From positions 28,293,662-28,357,661 of the forward strand of contig NC_136002.1 in the NCBI RefSeq assembly GCF_048128805.1: a stretch of 64,000 nucleotides of DNA. The letters run 5' to 3'. Under the pieces are notes generated by a model. It was not told the origin of the DNA. It worked only from the letters and a program-made list of their open reading frames with translations, and ran no database searches. Below, one piece after another: positions 10,871-23,100 of this stretch (position 1 is its first letter; every line of letters starts with the position of its first letter). The DNA is from Centroberyx gerrardi (Eukaryota > Chordata > Actinopteri > Beryciformes > Berycidae). A program made the position numbers and the translations under genes.

Positions 10871-13800
10871 ATGGCGCACGCATCGGAAAACGGCAGTGAG
10901 AAGAAGATGGCGGAGGGAGATAAAAATGCAGAGCTACTCAAGGAGAAGGCGAATAGTTACTTTAAAGGTAAATTGGCAAACCTGTCAAGTTAATGTCTTA
11001 TCACAACAGTGTGTAATAGAGAAAGTTGTGACATGTAATTACAGCAGCGATACGATTCTGCTGCCCCATGCTCCAGCCGGAGCCGGTTGCTAACGTTAAG
11101 CTAGCTAACGCTGGCTAGAGAGCGTGCTAACTGTAAACTCCCATTCATTGGATGATGCTACTGAATTGAAGCAGCAAGCCACAGCAGTTAGCTAACCAGC
11201 TAGCTCGGTAGCAACCACTAGCAGCAGCATCTAACCCACACTGTCACGCGTGTCATGTATGGTGCACCGCTGACTTGCTAAGATTTAGTCATGTCTCTGG
11301 ATTTTAAACAAACCCCCTGCTAATCTGGCCTACATTTCCCTCTTTGGTTTAATTCCGTCGTTTTGTCTTTATCGTGCAGGATAAGGGACAAATCTAACGT
11401 TAGCTCCTAGAATTTTCTGTTAGCCAGCGGGCGCGTGAGAGCAGCAACAAGGCAGAGTCGCTGTAACGTTAGTCTGTTGCAAGACTGGCAAGGCAGTTTT
11501 CAATTTACTATCGATCGTTAATATGTTAGAAATATGTCTACATTTGAATTTAGATGTGTTGATGTAACGATGTTCATATTCAGGGTTAAATGGAGGTAAA
11601 TATTGCAGCATTAAGTCTGTTCTGCTCAAAGAAAGAGTTCAACTTTGCGATATGAAGCATCGATAACGAAAGTCAGGTTCTTTTGATCAACTTTCTAAGG
11701 CCAGCATTAGCTGGGTTTGCGGTGTCGGTTAAACTATTTTGTAAACTCTCTTAGGTTGGTGAAGTTAAATTGCAAAGTAGTGACTTTTTAAATGGCCGTA
11801 AAGTCGCCCATAGTTACCAATACTCTATACGTTAGGGTCTTTTAATGTCATTGTTTCAGAGTGTGTGAATACCTTGGTTACGCTGTAGGCGAGGGATTTT
11901 GAGTGAGGAGGCCCTCCATGTGGCCGTGAATAGGGCTGACATTGTGTGATGAGTCAGAGCAGATGTAAAGGAAGGCATTCTGTTGTAGGATGGGGATGAT
12001 TCCCTTGTGTCTGATGGATATGTAGAAAATGGGAAATAGGATAACATTAGATCAGACTGGCTCCTAAGCACTCTGAGCCATTGCAATTTGAATATGCCAT
12101 CACCTGCCCCAGTACATCACTCTTTTCTTCTTGGTATCGGTGAGAATGTCACATCAAACTTGTGATTTCTGGCAGTTTAGTATTCCCGTATTTATTGGCA
12201 AACATACAAACCTTGCGAAACAAGACTTAAGACCTGTTTTGAATTGTTAAGATCTGTTATCAATTGTTGTCTACTCACTGGTAAAGGCTTGCGATCTACC
12301 AAGCATCACTTCTAATCTAATTTTAGAACTGGTTAACATGTTATTCTAACTATTTTCCATCAACAAAATACACCCTGGTGGGTGAAAGCAAGCAGGGCAA
12401 AGTGATTTTTGGTGTATCATCTGTATGCTGAATTTACCTGCCAGTAAGCAAGGCAGCATTTAACTACCAGATTTTGCCATGGAGTTTGACATGAGGTTCT
12501 CTCCCACACAAAGAGAGAAACAGAACAGCATGAATCGGGCAAAGAGGCTACTAAGCATTCTGTGCCATTGCAATTTGAGTATGCCGTCACCTACCACAGT
12601 GTAGCCATGGTAATTGTTATAGTTGATTTGACTGAGAGCTCAGGAACAATAATCAATAGTCGAATTCTACTGGCATGACACACAGAGCAGTAGCCCGAAT
12701 GTCTGTTGAGCAGTCAGGATGCCCTCATGTTCATGGTGATCTTTTTTGTGGTACAGTTTGTTAGTAGTGGCAACTGTCTTACAGTATATAGACTAAAGGG
12801 TTAGGGTGCTATGATGACCAGTGTCAGCTTTCCCATTGAGCTTTATAGGACCACAACTGCACTCTCTGATATATTGTGTCCAATGCTGATGTGGCATCTG
12901 TTTTGCAGAGAAAGACTATGAAAATGCAATCAAGTACTACACAGAGGCCCTGGAGCTCAATCCAGCCAATGCCATCTACTACAGCAACCGAAGCCTGGCA
13001 TACTTACGCACAGAGTGCTACGGCTATGCCCTGGCTGATGCTACCAAGGCCCTGGAGATAGACAAGAACTACATCAAGGGGTACTACCGCCGAGCCACCT
13101 CCAACATGGCACTGGGCAAGTTCAAGGCTGCACTTAAGGACTATGAGACGGTAAGAAATATGGCTTCTTTCACTGTAACTAGCCATATAGTCTGACACTA
13201 TTTTTGGTATGGACTGCTTCAGATAACCTAAAACATGCAGGACATGAGCAATGCACATAGCAGAAGACAGAACTAAACCATTGGTGGTCTTTCTTTCCCT
13301 GAGTTTTCTAAAAGAAAATGAGGCAAGAGCTCTCTAGCCCCATCTGTTGATCTGTCATTATGAGTTAGGATCTTCATGTAGCCTTTACAGCCCAGTATGG
13401 GGATTATCCTTTAATCCATTGATGATGCCAATTAGATCCAGTCTGAAGGCACTCATACCACAGCTAATTTGGTGTCTATTGTTGTAAGTGCTGTTCTCAT
13501 AATGAACAATATAAATGTATCAGGGTTATGGCAACAAAGAACTCTAATGCTAAGCCACAGTCAGCAATTGCTTGGACAAACTAGGCCAAGCACCATTGAC
13601 TGCAGAACCTAAGACTTAATCCATATGAATCCGAGAGAGGTTGCACTGGATTCATATGTATTTATAGATCTTTGAAATGTATAGGGCAAAACAGTGCATG
13701 AATTTTAAAGTACATTTACCAGACAGCAAGAATGATTTTTCAGCCCGTTGAAACTATTTACATCATTAAGATGCATTTATAATGAATATATTTTATTTTA

Positions 13801-16531
13801 TTGTTATTTATATCCTGTTCTTTGCAGCTATAATGACTCAATTTCCATCAGATCAATACATTTAATTTGAAGTCTCCCTTGATTGACCAATTAATGATTA
13901 GCAAATGTGTTTGAGTCATTTGTGTTATTCCCATGTTCTGATGATAGGTAGTGAGGGTTCGACCCAATGACAAGGATGCAAAGATGAAGTATCAGGAGTG
14001 CAACAAGATTGTGAAACAGAAGGCTTTTGAAAGAGCCATCGCCAGCGATGAGATCAAAAAATCTGTTGTGGACTCTCTCGACATCGAAAACATGAGTAAG
14101 TTCACTTTGTTACATGATGAATCTATAACAAATATTCACATTGAAATCTGAACACTATGAACATGGATGCCAGTATATTTCAATAGAATCATAAATGAGC
14201 ATTGACTGCTAGCAAACAAATGGTGATGGTGATTTTTTTTTTTTTTTTTTACCCCAAATTGTATTTGTTTATTTATTTATTGGGAAAATCACCAAGGATC
14301 GGTTTTAAAAATTGACAAAGACTACATAAACTGCTACCGGAAACACAACTGCTCATCATGTCTCAATGACTTGTGGTTGGATTTTTTTATTTTGTTGTCC
14401 ATGTTTTGTCCAGTGTCTGTTGTATGTGTCTGTTTAAGTTTTGTGTTGTAGCAAACAAGCTAGATAATGTGTATTACAACAGACATCACATTTATGCTGA
14501 TTGAGTAAAACTTTTATTAGCATTTGGTTAGACTTGAAACAGGAACCAATGATAACCAAGTGCAGTGGTGCAAGGGTTGTACTCCCTATTTCATTATACA
14601 TTTCTGATATATGTGCGTTTATGTAGAGATGTTTTTATTACACATTCTGAAATTAAGATTATCTCGTAATGCAGCGATTGAGGATGAGTATGCAGGCCCC
14701 AAACTTGAAGACGGGAAGGTCACATTGAAGTTCATGAAGGAGATGATGGATTGGTTCAAGGACCAGAAGAAGCTGCACAGAAAGTGTGCTTATCAGGTAA
14801 ACATGCATATTTATTTAAAAGCTTCCCGTTGAAGCAAACTGTTGTCAACTGTAATTTTACACTGTTTTTATATTGTTTCAGATTTTGGTCCAAGTCAAAG
14901 AGGTTCTATCCAAACTCCCAAGTCTTGTAGAAATCTCATTAAAAGAGGTGAGGTCATGCAGATTTGTTTTATAAATACTGAAATCAATGAATGTTTACAT
15001 TTACATTTCATGTGTTAAGCTGGTGCTCTTATTCAGAGTGATGTACAATGAGTGCAACAGTAGAATAATATGAAATTTTATTGATTACCAATAATACAAA
15101 CAATCATTAGTAAGGACTGCATGGGTCAGTCACAGCACCTTGACAATAAATGTAACAAAATATTCCTGTGACCCTGGGAGATGTTTATTTTTTGATGACA
15201 GTTTTACGCTGTTATCCTCTTTTTGTTTGGACTATATTGAAGGTTTTCTCTTTCTCCCTACCGCAGACAGAAAAGATAACAATCTGTGGCGACACCCACG
15301 GCCAATTCTACGATCTCCTCAACATCTTCGAGCTGAACGGCTTACCCTCACAGACCAACCCTTACGTATCCTTTGTCTTTTTTAATCAAGTATCACATCA
15401 GCTTTTGAATGCATGTCCTGTGCAGTCGCTCCCCTGGTTTGTACTTTTCTGTATAACAAAAATGCCTCATACTCAAAACGTCTGTGTCATAGCGCTTAAC
15501 CGCAGAATTCAGCTGTTCAACGGCGACTTCGTGGATCGCGGCTCTTTCTCTGTCGAGGTCATTCTTACCCTCTTTGGCTTCAAGCTGCTCTTCCCTGACT
15601 GCTTCCACTTGCTTAGGGGTGAGAGCACTCATGTTGTGCCTGTGCATGAGTCTGTGTATACATAATATCTGCAGCTGTGTGCTGTAGCTTGGTATGTTAC
15701 TGTGTCTCATAACATAACTTAACACATACAAGCTGCCACAAGGTTCATCCCCGAAAATCCTTCATTAGCCTTTTTTATTTACATGTTTCATCTAGTTTTT
15801 AGAATTAACTCACTGTCATCGTATTAGTATATACAGAAACTAAAGGTATTTAAACAAAGGATTGTACTTATGGAAGAACACGTGATCGTTGCCTACAGGT
15901 AACCACGAGACGGACAACATGAACCAGATGTACGGGTTTGAAGGGGAGGTCAAAGCCAAGTACACAGCCCAGATGTTCCAGCTGTTTAGCGAGGTCTTCC
16001 AGTGGCTGCCTCTTGCACAGTGCATCAACAGCAAAATACTGGTAAGTGGAGACATCGTTAGTTGAAAGCTGTCACCGGGCCGTGAAATTAACTTTGTTGT
16101 TCACTGGCTACAGTCGCTGATTCATATCAAAACTCAGTAGCCACTTGCACCATTTTACCAGCCAGAAAGACTTTTAGAATAGAATAGGACCTCCAAATTA
16201 AATCTGTTTACCTTTTACCCTGGATATCACAGTGTTTGCTATTTTTGTACTGTGTGCACACTGTCTTAATAATAATAATAATTATAACAATAAACTTTAT
16301 TATTATAGTACTTATCTAAAAACAGATTTTTCAAAGGGTTTCACATAAAAATAGAAGAAATAGTGCTTGTGGAATATAAATAAATCAAACAAAATTAAGA
16401 TCAAAATGAGTAAAAATAATAAAATCATAACATAAAAGCCTGTCTATAAAATTGAGTCTTAAGCAGAGATGTAAAAGATAATACAGTTACAAAATAAGTA
16501 CAGTGGACAAACCTATTGGACACAATCACAG

Positions 16532-16592
<61 letters not shown>

Positions 16593-18592
16593 CTCCCCCT
16601 CAGGTGATGCATGGAGGTCTCTTCAGTGAAGACGGCGTCACATTGGAAGACCTCAGGAAGATTGACAGGAACAGACAGCCTCCAGACTCGGGTAGGGTCA
16701 GACTCTGAGTGCCCAGTCAGTCCTAATTGGCAGTAAGACACAGTCTCTAGAATGAAAAGCAGGTACACTGACACACCTTCCTCTGCTCTTACCTCCACAG
16801 GTCCCATGTGTGACCTCCTGTGGTCGGATCCACAGCCTCAGGTCAGTTCCCCCGTGCCTCATTAAGATCCACATCTATTTTAACAGATAATCCACAGGTT
16901 GCGTTGTGCGTAGCTCAAAATTCAGACTCACTGTTCCCTCTCCGTGTGTCAACGCAGAACGGCCGGTCGATCAGCAAGCGAGGAGTGAGCTGTCAGTTCG
17001 GGCCGGATGTAACGGAGCGCTTCCTGGACCAGAACAAGCTGGACTTCATCGTGCGTAGTCATGAGGTCAAGGCTGAGGGCTACGAGGTCACTCACTCAGG
17101 GAAGTGCATCACCGTGTTCTCAGCACCCAACTACTGGTACGTAACTGAGCCGCCTTGCTGAGACTCTTGTGGCCTGTTAGGACTTCAGAATTCACCTTTA
17201 GTCACAATGAAACTGCATTTTGAGAGCATCTTGTTTCCCTAATGTGATTTATTTCCTGTTGAAATAGGATATAATGAAGTGTAAACCAATGGGATATCAG
17301 TTGGGGAGAGAAAGGCAGATTTATTTGATGGGAGGGGCGGGATTGTTAAAAAATCTGACGGATTTATTGGTTGGAATTTTGAAATGCGCCTCCTGGTACA
17401 CGATGAAGTCACCAATAAAGATTTAAAATTTTCCAGGAAGTACATATAATGAGATTATAATAGAAAAATAACATTTTTAGCTTTTTTTTGGCACAGATAT
17501 GTCAATTAGGTATGTTATGATAATTAGAATTAGCTAAAATGGTGAAAAAGGCATTTTTCATTTCAGTGTGAGTTAAATAGTGTTGTACTCTGTCTCCCCC
17601 CAGTGATCAGATGGGAAACAAAGGAGCTTATATCCACCTCAGGGGATCTGACCTCAAGCCAGAATTTCACCAGTTCACTGCTGTGGTCAGTATCCTACGT
17701 CTCTACAGTGATCTCTGATTGTACACATGAAGTCCTTTGCTGTGCTCTGGCTTGCAGATTAGTTGACTCTTATTGAATCATTCTAGGGCTTTAAGATTAT
17801 AGCTAAAATTGTAATCCCTATTTTTCTTGATACTGTGATCACAGTTATTTATCGGTCTCCATGATTTGGGGAACAAAATTGTTTTATGGCACTATTTTGC
17901 ATTATTAGAATCTGAAATATTTTCAACTACAGTGGGCTTTCTAAATGAAATGAAATGTTTAAACGTCACCAAATTCTATGATTATCAATTGGGGGAATTA
18001 GCATTGCAACAGGCATTATAGTTGATTAATTGTGCAGCCCTAACTCTTTGTTTTACAAAAAGGTATTTGAAAGTTCTCAGAAAAAAGTGGGAGTGGCAGT
18101 TCCAAGGCACTCAGAAAAAGTTAAATCTTTATTGAATGGGCTAGAACATGTTACATTACATACTTTACATTACATTTCATTATGTAATTTAGCAGACACT
18201 TTAGTCCAAAGTGACAATAAGTACATTTTGTCAACAGTAGTCAATCTGACCGTATATCATGGTCTTCTTCAACTAAGCCTTCAATAGGAGTAAGTAGCAT
18301 GTTATGTCATAGCAGTTGTAGCCCATTTAATAAAGTCTTTTTTTTTTTTTTTGACTGCCTTTGAACTCCCTTATTTGTAAGTAGTTTGTTACCTCTGTTT
18401 CCAAAGAGCACCACTACAGTTCTGTGTTTTCACACCGTTGAAGAGCACCTTACTACTTATTTGCTCGAGTATTTGAAAGTTGTTGAAGTGTGATCTAATC
18501 TTTTATTCTCCTCTCACTCTCCTTCACAGCCTCATCCGAATGTCAAGCCCATGGCGTACGCCAACACGCTAATGCAGATGGGGATGATGTAG
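10871..18592 (+). CDS. ppp5c: Serine/threonine protein phosphatase 5 (13 exons, 491 aa)
   Basis: PP5 is a PPP-family Ser/Thr phosphatase that binds Hsp90 through N-terminal TPRs and acts on receptor, stress and checkpoint kinases in cytosol and nucleus. Exons: 10871-10967, 12909-13150, 13948-14095, 14675-14796, 14882-14947, 15267-15365, 15513-15618, 15899-16041, 16604-16691, 16801-16841, 16958-17136, 17604-17685, 18530-18592. All are bounded by AG/GT, and the phases agree from ATG to TAG. Three TPRs lie at about residues 20-121 and the catalytic domain at about 170-480. Metal and catalytic residues are visible: GDTHG (D234, H236), GDFVDRG (D263), GNHE (N295, H296), HGG (H344) and RSHE (H419). 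The C-terminal helix ends MGMM, as in mammals. Human PP5 is 499 residues with the same exon count. The difference is at the N-terminus, where a second in-frame ATG (10907) matches the human start region better. Introns 4 and 12 carry dispersed fish repeats, and intron 8 carries a long (GT)n. Confidence 0.97.
14998..15075 (+). repeat. Dispersed fish repeat fragment in ppp5c intron 5
   Basis: It reads tttacatttacatttcatg...gctggtgctcttattcagagtgatgtacaatgagtgcaa. This is a decayed form of the widespread teleost repeat with 'agcagacgctcttatccagagcgacttacaa'-like core (recalled, not searched). A related copy lies at 18,150-18,225. Confidence 0.55.
16264..16460. repeat. AT-rich retroposon 3' tail-like sequence
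   Basis: An ataata run is followed by 'aataaactttattattatagtac' (about 16,289-16,312) and 'ttcaaagggtttcacataaaa'. This resembles a common fish LINE/SINE 3' end. Family and limits are uncertain. It lies in ppp5c intron 8. Confidence 0.4.
16533..16591 (+). repeat. (GT)n microsatellite beside ppp5c exon 9
   Basis: It is an uninterrupted run of about 59 bases of GT. It ends only 12 bases before the exon 9 acceptor (16603/16604), leaving ttctccccctcag as the whole pyrimidine tract. Confidence 0.95.
17255..17450 (+). repeat. Dispersed repeat in ppp5c intron 11
   Basis: The segment with ttattggttggaattttgaa and gatgaagtcaccaataaa resembles, in inverted orientation, 28,150-28,320 (reverse complement: ttattggttggaaattttat, aatgaagtcacaactaaa). 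Two related copies in one window indicate an unnamed dispersed element. Confidence 0.5.
18150..18225 (+). repeat. Dispersed fish repeat fragment in ppp5c intron 12
   Basis: It contains acattacatttcattatgt, then aatttagcagacactttagt and ccaaagtgacaataagtaca. This is a recognisable version of the common teleost 'agcagac...tccaaagcgactta' repeat. It is related to the fragment at 14,998-15,075. Confidence 0.6.
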
Positions 18593-19750
18593 AGGCGATG
18601 CTAGTCTGTCTGTGACACTGACGACCTCCCACCTGACCTGAACCACCCCGGCCACCTCACTCCCTCCAGTGCTTAGACAGGCTCTTGTTCATGCTTAGCC
18701 TAAGGGATCCCTCTCCCTAAAACCTCTGCTAGTTGTATTCAGAACACACGTGGTGTAGTTCAGATGGGACGAGATCGCTTAGACCAGCCCGGTCGAGAAT
18801 CGGGCGCGTTCTTTCATGTATCAGTTAAAACTGGAAAAAAAATATCCCAATTTCCGTTGTCCGTCTGCCCGCTCATGTGTTCCATCACTGGGTAAAGAAA
18901 ACTACCCCGAGAATTGCAGATGCATCCCGTTGGAGCTGCTTGGTTTTTAAATATTTGACTCTATGATGTATTCAGCAGATGGGATAAAATAGCTGGTTAT
19001 GTACCAAAGATGTGTAATGGAATTGATTGTTTGGTTTTTACACGGAGCAGCCTCTGACTCTAAAACCTAGCATGGTACTGTTGGCCTGCGTACACAGCTT
19101 AGAACATCCTGAAATGAGTTGAGAGCAGCATGTTCATGTTTATCAGTATTTCTCAAAGCATCCTACAGTTTGATGCAGTTTATAAAAATGAATCTTTTTG
19201 TTTTACAGGATTACAAACGATAGTTAATTGGATGTATGATCCCATTCCAAAAAAACAGAGTATTCATTGGAGACCGCACTGATTGGCTCTGGGTACACTC
19301 TGAACGGTGCTGTTTGCCATTAGTGGTGTATTTAGCTGGTTCAATCATATAACTGTTGACATTTATTTTGCACTGCTGCACTACTTCCCGTTGAGGAAGG
19401 TACTGCTGCTCTCCACATCTCATCCCTGTCTGTCATTGTGCCCCTCACCCGGCAGCTCCCGCACACTCTACTCTCCCATCTAGCTTTGGTGTAAGGCAAA
19501 CACTGGTGGCACTCCAGTCTCCAATACATGTTTGATGACCAGTGACTTACCCCTTGTGTGGATTTCTTCAATACACAAACGTCCAGAAACCAATCCTCTC
19601 TCAAAGCGCACAGCTGCATTGTCCAATGGCCCTCAACTTTTTAGATAAGAAAAATACACTGATGTGTATGTATATATACTGTATCATTTAAAGATTCCGT
19701 GTACATGTTTGGAGAAAGTTATTGAATAAAAAAATCCAGTCCAGTGATTT
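18593..19750 (+). other. ppp5c: ppp5c 3' UTR with AATAAA
   Basis: The sequence between the ppp5c stop codon and the only good poly(A) signal, AATAAA at 19725-19730, is unique and gene-free, which implies a 3' UTR of about 1.15 kb. The minus-strand open frames here match nothing I know. Confidence 0.6.
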
Positions 19751-19989
19751 TAGAAACAAGTTGGTAGCTTTATTTCTTATGTTTATGAAGGTTGGGCTCG
19801 TTTTATAACTCAGAGTATCCCTTGTGGGCGGCGGTTAGCAGTTAACCTTTGAACAACGCTTTTTCAATATCACATCTCACCTACCTGTGAACAAATGTAT
19901 TTTCAATACGAAGTCACATACACACATATACGATATAGTTCATTATGATGGACAAAAACCAATAGAGAAGTACAACCTGCGCCACAGAG

Positions 19990-20132
19990 GCTTTAAAATG
20001 ACGGTCGCGTGTATTTTGCGTCACGCGTCAAACAGCTGATCGTCAACGACGCGCCACAAGTTGACAACACGCGTTTCACCTTGTTGGAGTGAGTTGGAAA
20101 CGGAGACGAAGCCACAGCAAGACCGGCCAGAG
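19990..20132 (+). promoter_or_regulatory. CpG-rich promoter of the THAP gene
   Basis: It is dense in CG dinucleotides (cggtcgcgt, gcgtcacgcgtca, gacgcgcc, acacgcg), unlike its surroundings. It includes TGCGTCA/CGCGTCA words resembling CRE/ATF half-sites at about 20,017-20,030. It lies directly before the start codon at 20133, about 400 bp after the ppp5c poly(A) signal. Confidence 0.55.
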
Positions 20133-23100
20133 ATGCCGAAATATTGTTCTGTCCCAAACTGCAAGAATGACTCTGGAAACGGCAACGACAGGAAAAGCTT
20201 CTACAAGTAAGAATGAATACAGAGGAAGTGTTAACGGTCATTTAGCTAGCTAACTTAAGACGGACGTTAGCTACAAACTTTGATCAACATGTTTTTTTTT
20301 ATCATGTTTTTATTCACTGACGCAGTGTTTAATGATGCAATTTCACGACATGTTTTGCTAGCTCGATTTAATAACTGTTACCGTCATTCTTTAACTGGAT
20401 GTTGTTGACTTGCTGCCCGGAGCTCGTCTCTTGTTGACCTTTGAGACGATTTGATGGAATCAGGATTTCAACTTAACGTTGGTTGTTCTAAAAAGGTTAA
20501 AACCATGTATTTTCTCCCATTGAATCTTGGGATTTATTAAAACAACAGACATGCGCTTATAAATACTTCAAAAATGGGAATTCATTGTGTTTTTTCTTCC
20601 TCTCTGTGTGCGTGAACATCCCACTGAGCAATTTTATTTGACAATAGCCATTTAAAAGAGGTCTAACTGGTCAGACGTCTAACTGGTTTGACGTCTAGGC
20701 TCAAATGAGGCTACATAGGGTTTAAAAGTTTAGGTTTAGTAGACGTCTAGATCTTCTGGGGTATATGACAAAAAATAAAGCATTCTCTTGTAGACATGGA
20801 CCTCTCTGTTGCATACCTTTTTTATATTTACAGCTGGTTATGGATTGTTTAAATATGTAATAATGTATTTACTGCTTGGTTTAAAAGTGGGCTATACACA
20901 GCCAAAAAGATCCTGGGCTATATGAGAGCTGAAGCACAGACGTAATGTTGAAATGAAGTCTCTGGCTCAGCTCAATGTGACCTGTGTGTCCTCTCTGTGT
21001 CCCAGGTTCCCTCTACAGGACCCGGACAGGTTACAGCAGTGGTTGAAGAACATGGGCCGTGAGAACTGGGTTCCCTCCCGACACCAGTACATTTGCCACG
21101 AACATTTTACAGCTTCCTGCTTCAAGGTCCGATGGGGGATCCGCTACCTGGAGAACGACGCCGTGCCCACAGTCTTCCAGGGGCCCGAGGTAAAACAACA
21201 GAGAGCGAACCGTGGTCTGATGTGAAATTTAACCCCAGACAGAAACAGAAGGGAAGCAACGCTGCATTGAGTGTAGGATGGAGACAGGGAACAGCTGACT
21301 CAGGAGAGGCCAAGAGTCTGTCAAGTCCAGACCAGCAGTTCCCAGCAGAAAAACTGTAAGGCACTCTTTCATTGCAAAAATGAAAATGCCAGATACAGTT
21401 GTACGATATTAACAAGTAATCATATTAGGATTAGTTTGCTGAATATTGCAATTGTGATATAAATTGCAATGCAGTATACAGACAGCTTTTTCGATATTTC
21501 AGATTGTTCAGCAAACATGAAACATTGTAAAAAAAAAAAAAACTGAGATGTTGCTGAGATGTCTTTCTCTGTTTGAATACAATGAGTTGTGTTTTTTTTT
21601 ACAATACTCAATTTAAATAATAGGACAGAAATTGGGCCCAGCACCAGAATACCATGTTTAGGAGTCCAGTTTGAGCAGCCACCACTCTACTACTATACCT
21701 ATAATAATAGTTCATATTGGGATTTTTGATTGCCATGATGCAATGTTTTTAATCTGTTCTTGCCATGTGAAATAAAGCCATTTTTATTTTATCAGTGAGT
21801 AAGTTTTGATAAAATTGTTGTTGCGATCTACTGGTTGTGACTGGATTCTATTCTTAATGTGGATTTGATTTGATTTGATTTGATTATTCACAAAGACTTT
21901 CCATGCATTTGCCTATTCTGATAAAATTTCACCCTTTCTGAAGTCAGTATGAAAACCCCATGTTGTGCAGCTTCCTCTAATCTTAGCTATTGTTTAGTTT
22001 TGCTGAGCTGAGCAGTAAACCTAATTGTGTTACTTTTGTTCTGATAAACACGCATGCCTGCTTATTCCTAGAAACGGAAAGGCGAGGATCATAGTGAGAA
22101 GAAAACAAAACGTCTTCGAGGAAGCGGTAACCTAAGGATAGCGATGTCAGATGACGGGACGGTGGCAGCTGACACCATAGAGCTGGACGGTTGCGTCAAT
22201 ACGGTTCACCTGTACGAAATCACCGTGGACCCGTCGCAGCCGGGAGAAACCGTGCTGGTGGAATCGAGCGATGTCGGAGAATCTACGGACTCCCTCCAGA
22301 TGGACCTGAACCCTCCAGTGTCAGTGGACGGATTTGACACGGGAGCTAACTTTCCCGTAACTTTTTTCCAGACTGTGGACGATCTGAGCGGTCTTGACAG
22401 TGAGAGCACAGAGGTGGTGGTAATGTCCGAATGCCCTGCTGGTGAAGGGCAAGAGGAGCTGGTGAACGGGATCACCGCCGCCATACTGACTCAGGGCCAA
22501 GGCCTGGTGCTGAACGACTGCACGGCGGGCCAGACGGAGGAGGCTGCGACCTCTCTGGGTGTCGAAGATGCAGCTTCTGCCTCGGAGGAGCCGTCTGTCG
22601 TCCACAACGACCACGGAGCTCAGGTCATCGCCTACTTCGAGACGATACCCAACGTTTTACCCAATGGGACCTCGGCGCACTTCGCTGTCCCCCCGGATAC
22701 GGTGTTGTCGTCCGCTCTCAGCTCCAAGCCCATCACATCCACTCTTCCCATAGTGTCCAAACACGTGGCGGCCTCCCCCGCGTCACTGGTGCTCACCATG
22801 GAAAGACTTGACGCTGAGGGGGCGGAGGGAGACGGGAGCAAGCCGGAGGAGGAAGCCACCGAGCGGCAGGAAAACCAGCTGGAGGAACACTGGTGAGTTG
22901 GATTGACTCCTACCACTCCTACAGGGAAGATTTGTTGAGCATGTATCCTCTTTTTCAGCAACTTCATGCTTAACGCTTAGTCAGTCAGACATTAATACCT
23001 GGGAGCTGCCCAGAACTACCACAATCTGTTGGCCATTTGAAGTTAGGTGCCTTGTTCAAGGGCTCTTCAACAGTGTCTTTGAGGATAAAGTAAAAGGAAA

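Noticed and set aside
21006..21225. THAP exon 2 reading through to its own stop (VKQQRANRGLM)
   Set aside because: The donor at 21189/21190 (gag/gtaaaa) is good and the phase to exon 3 is correct. Read-through would remove the HCF-1 motif and coiled coil.
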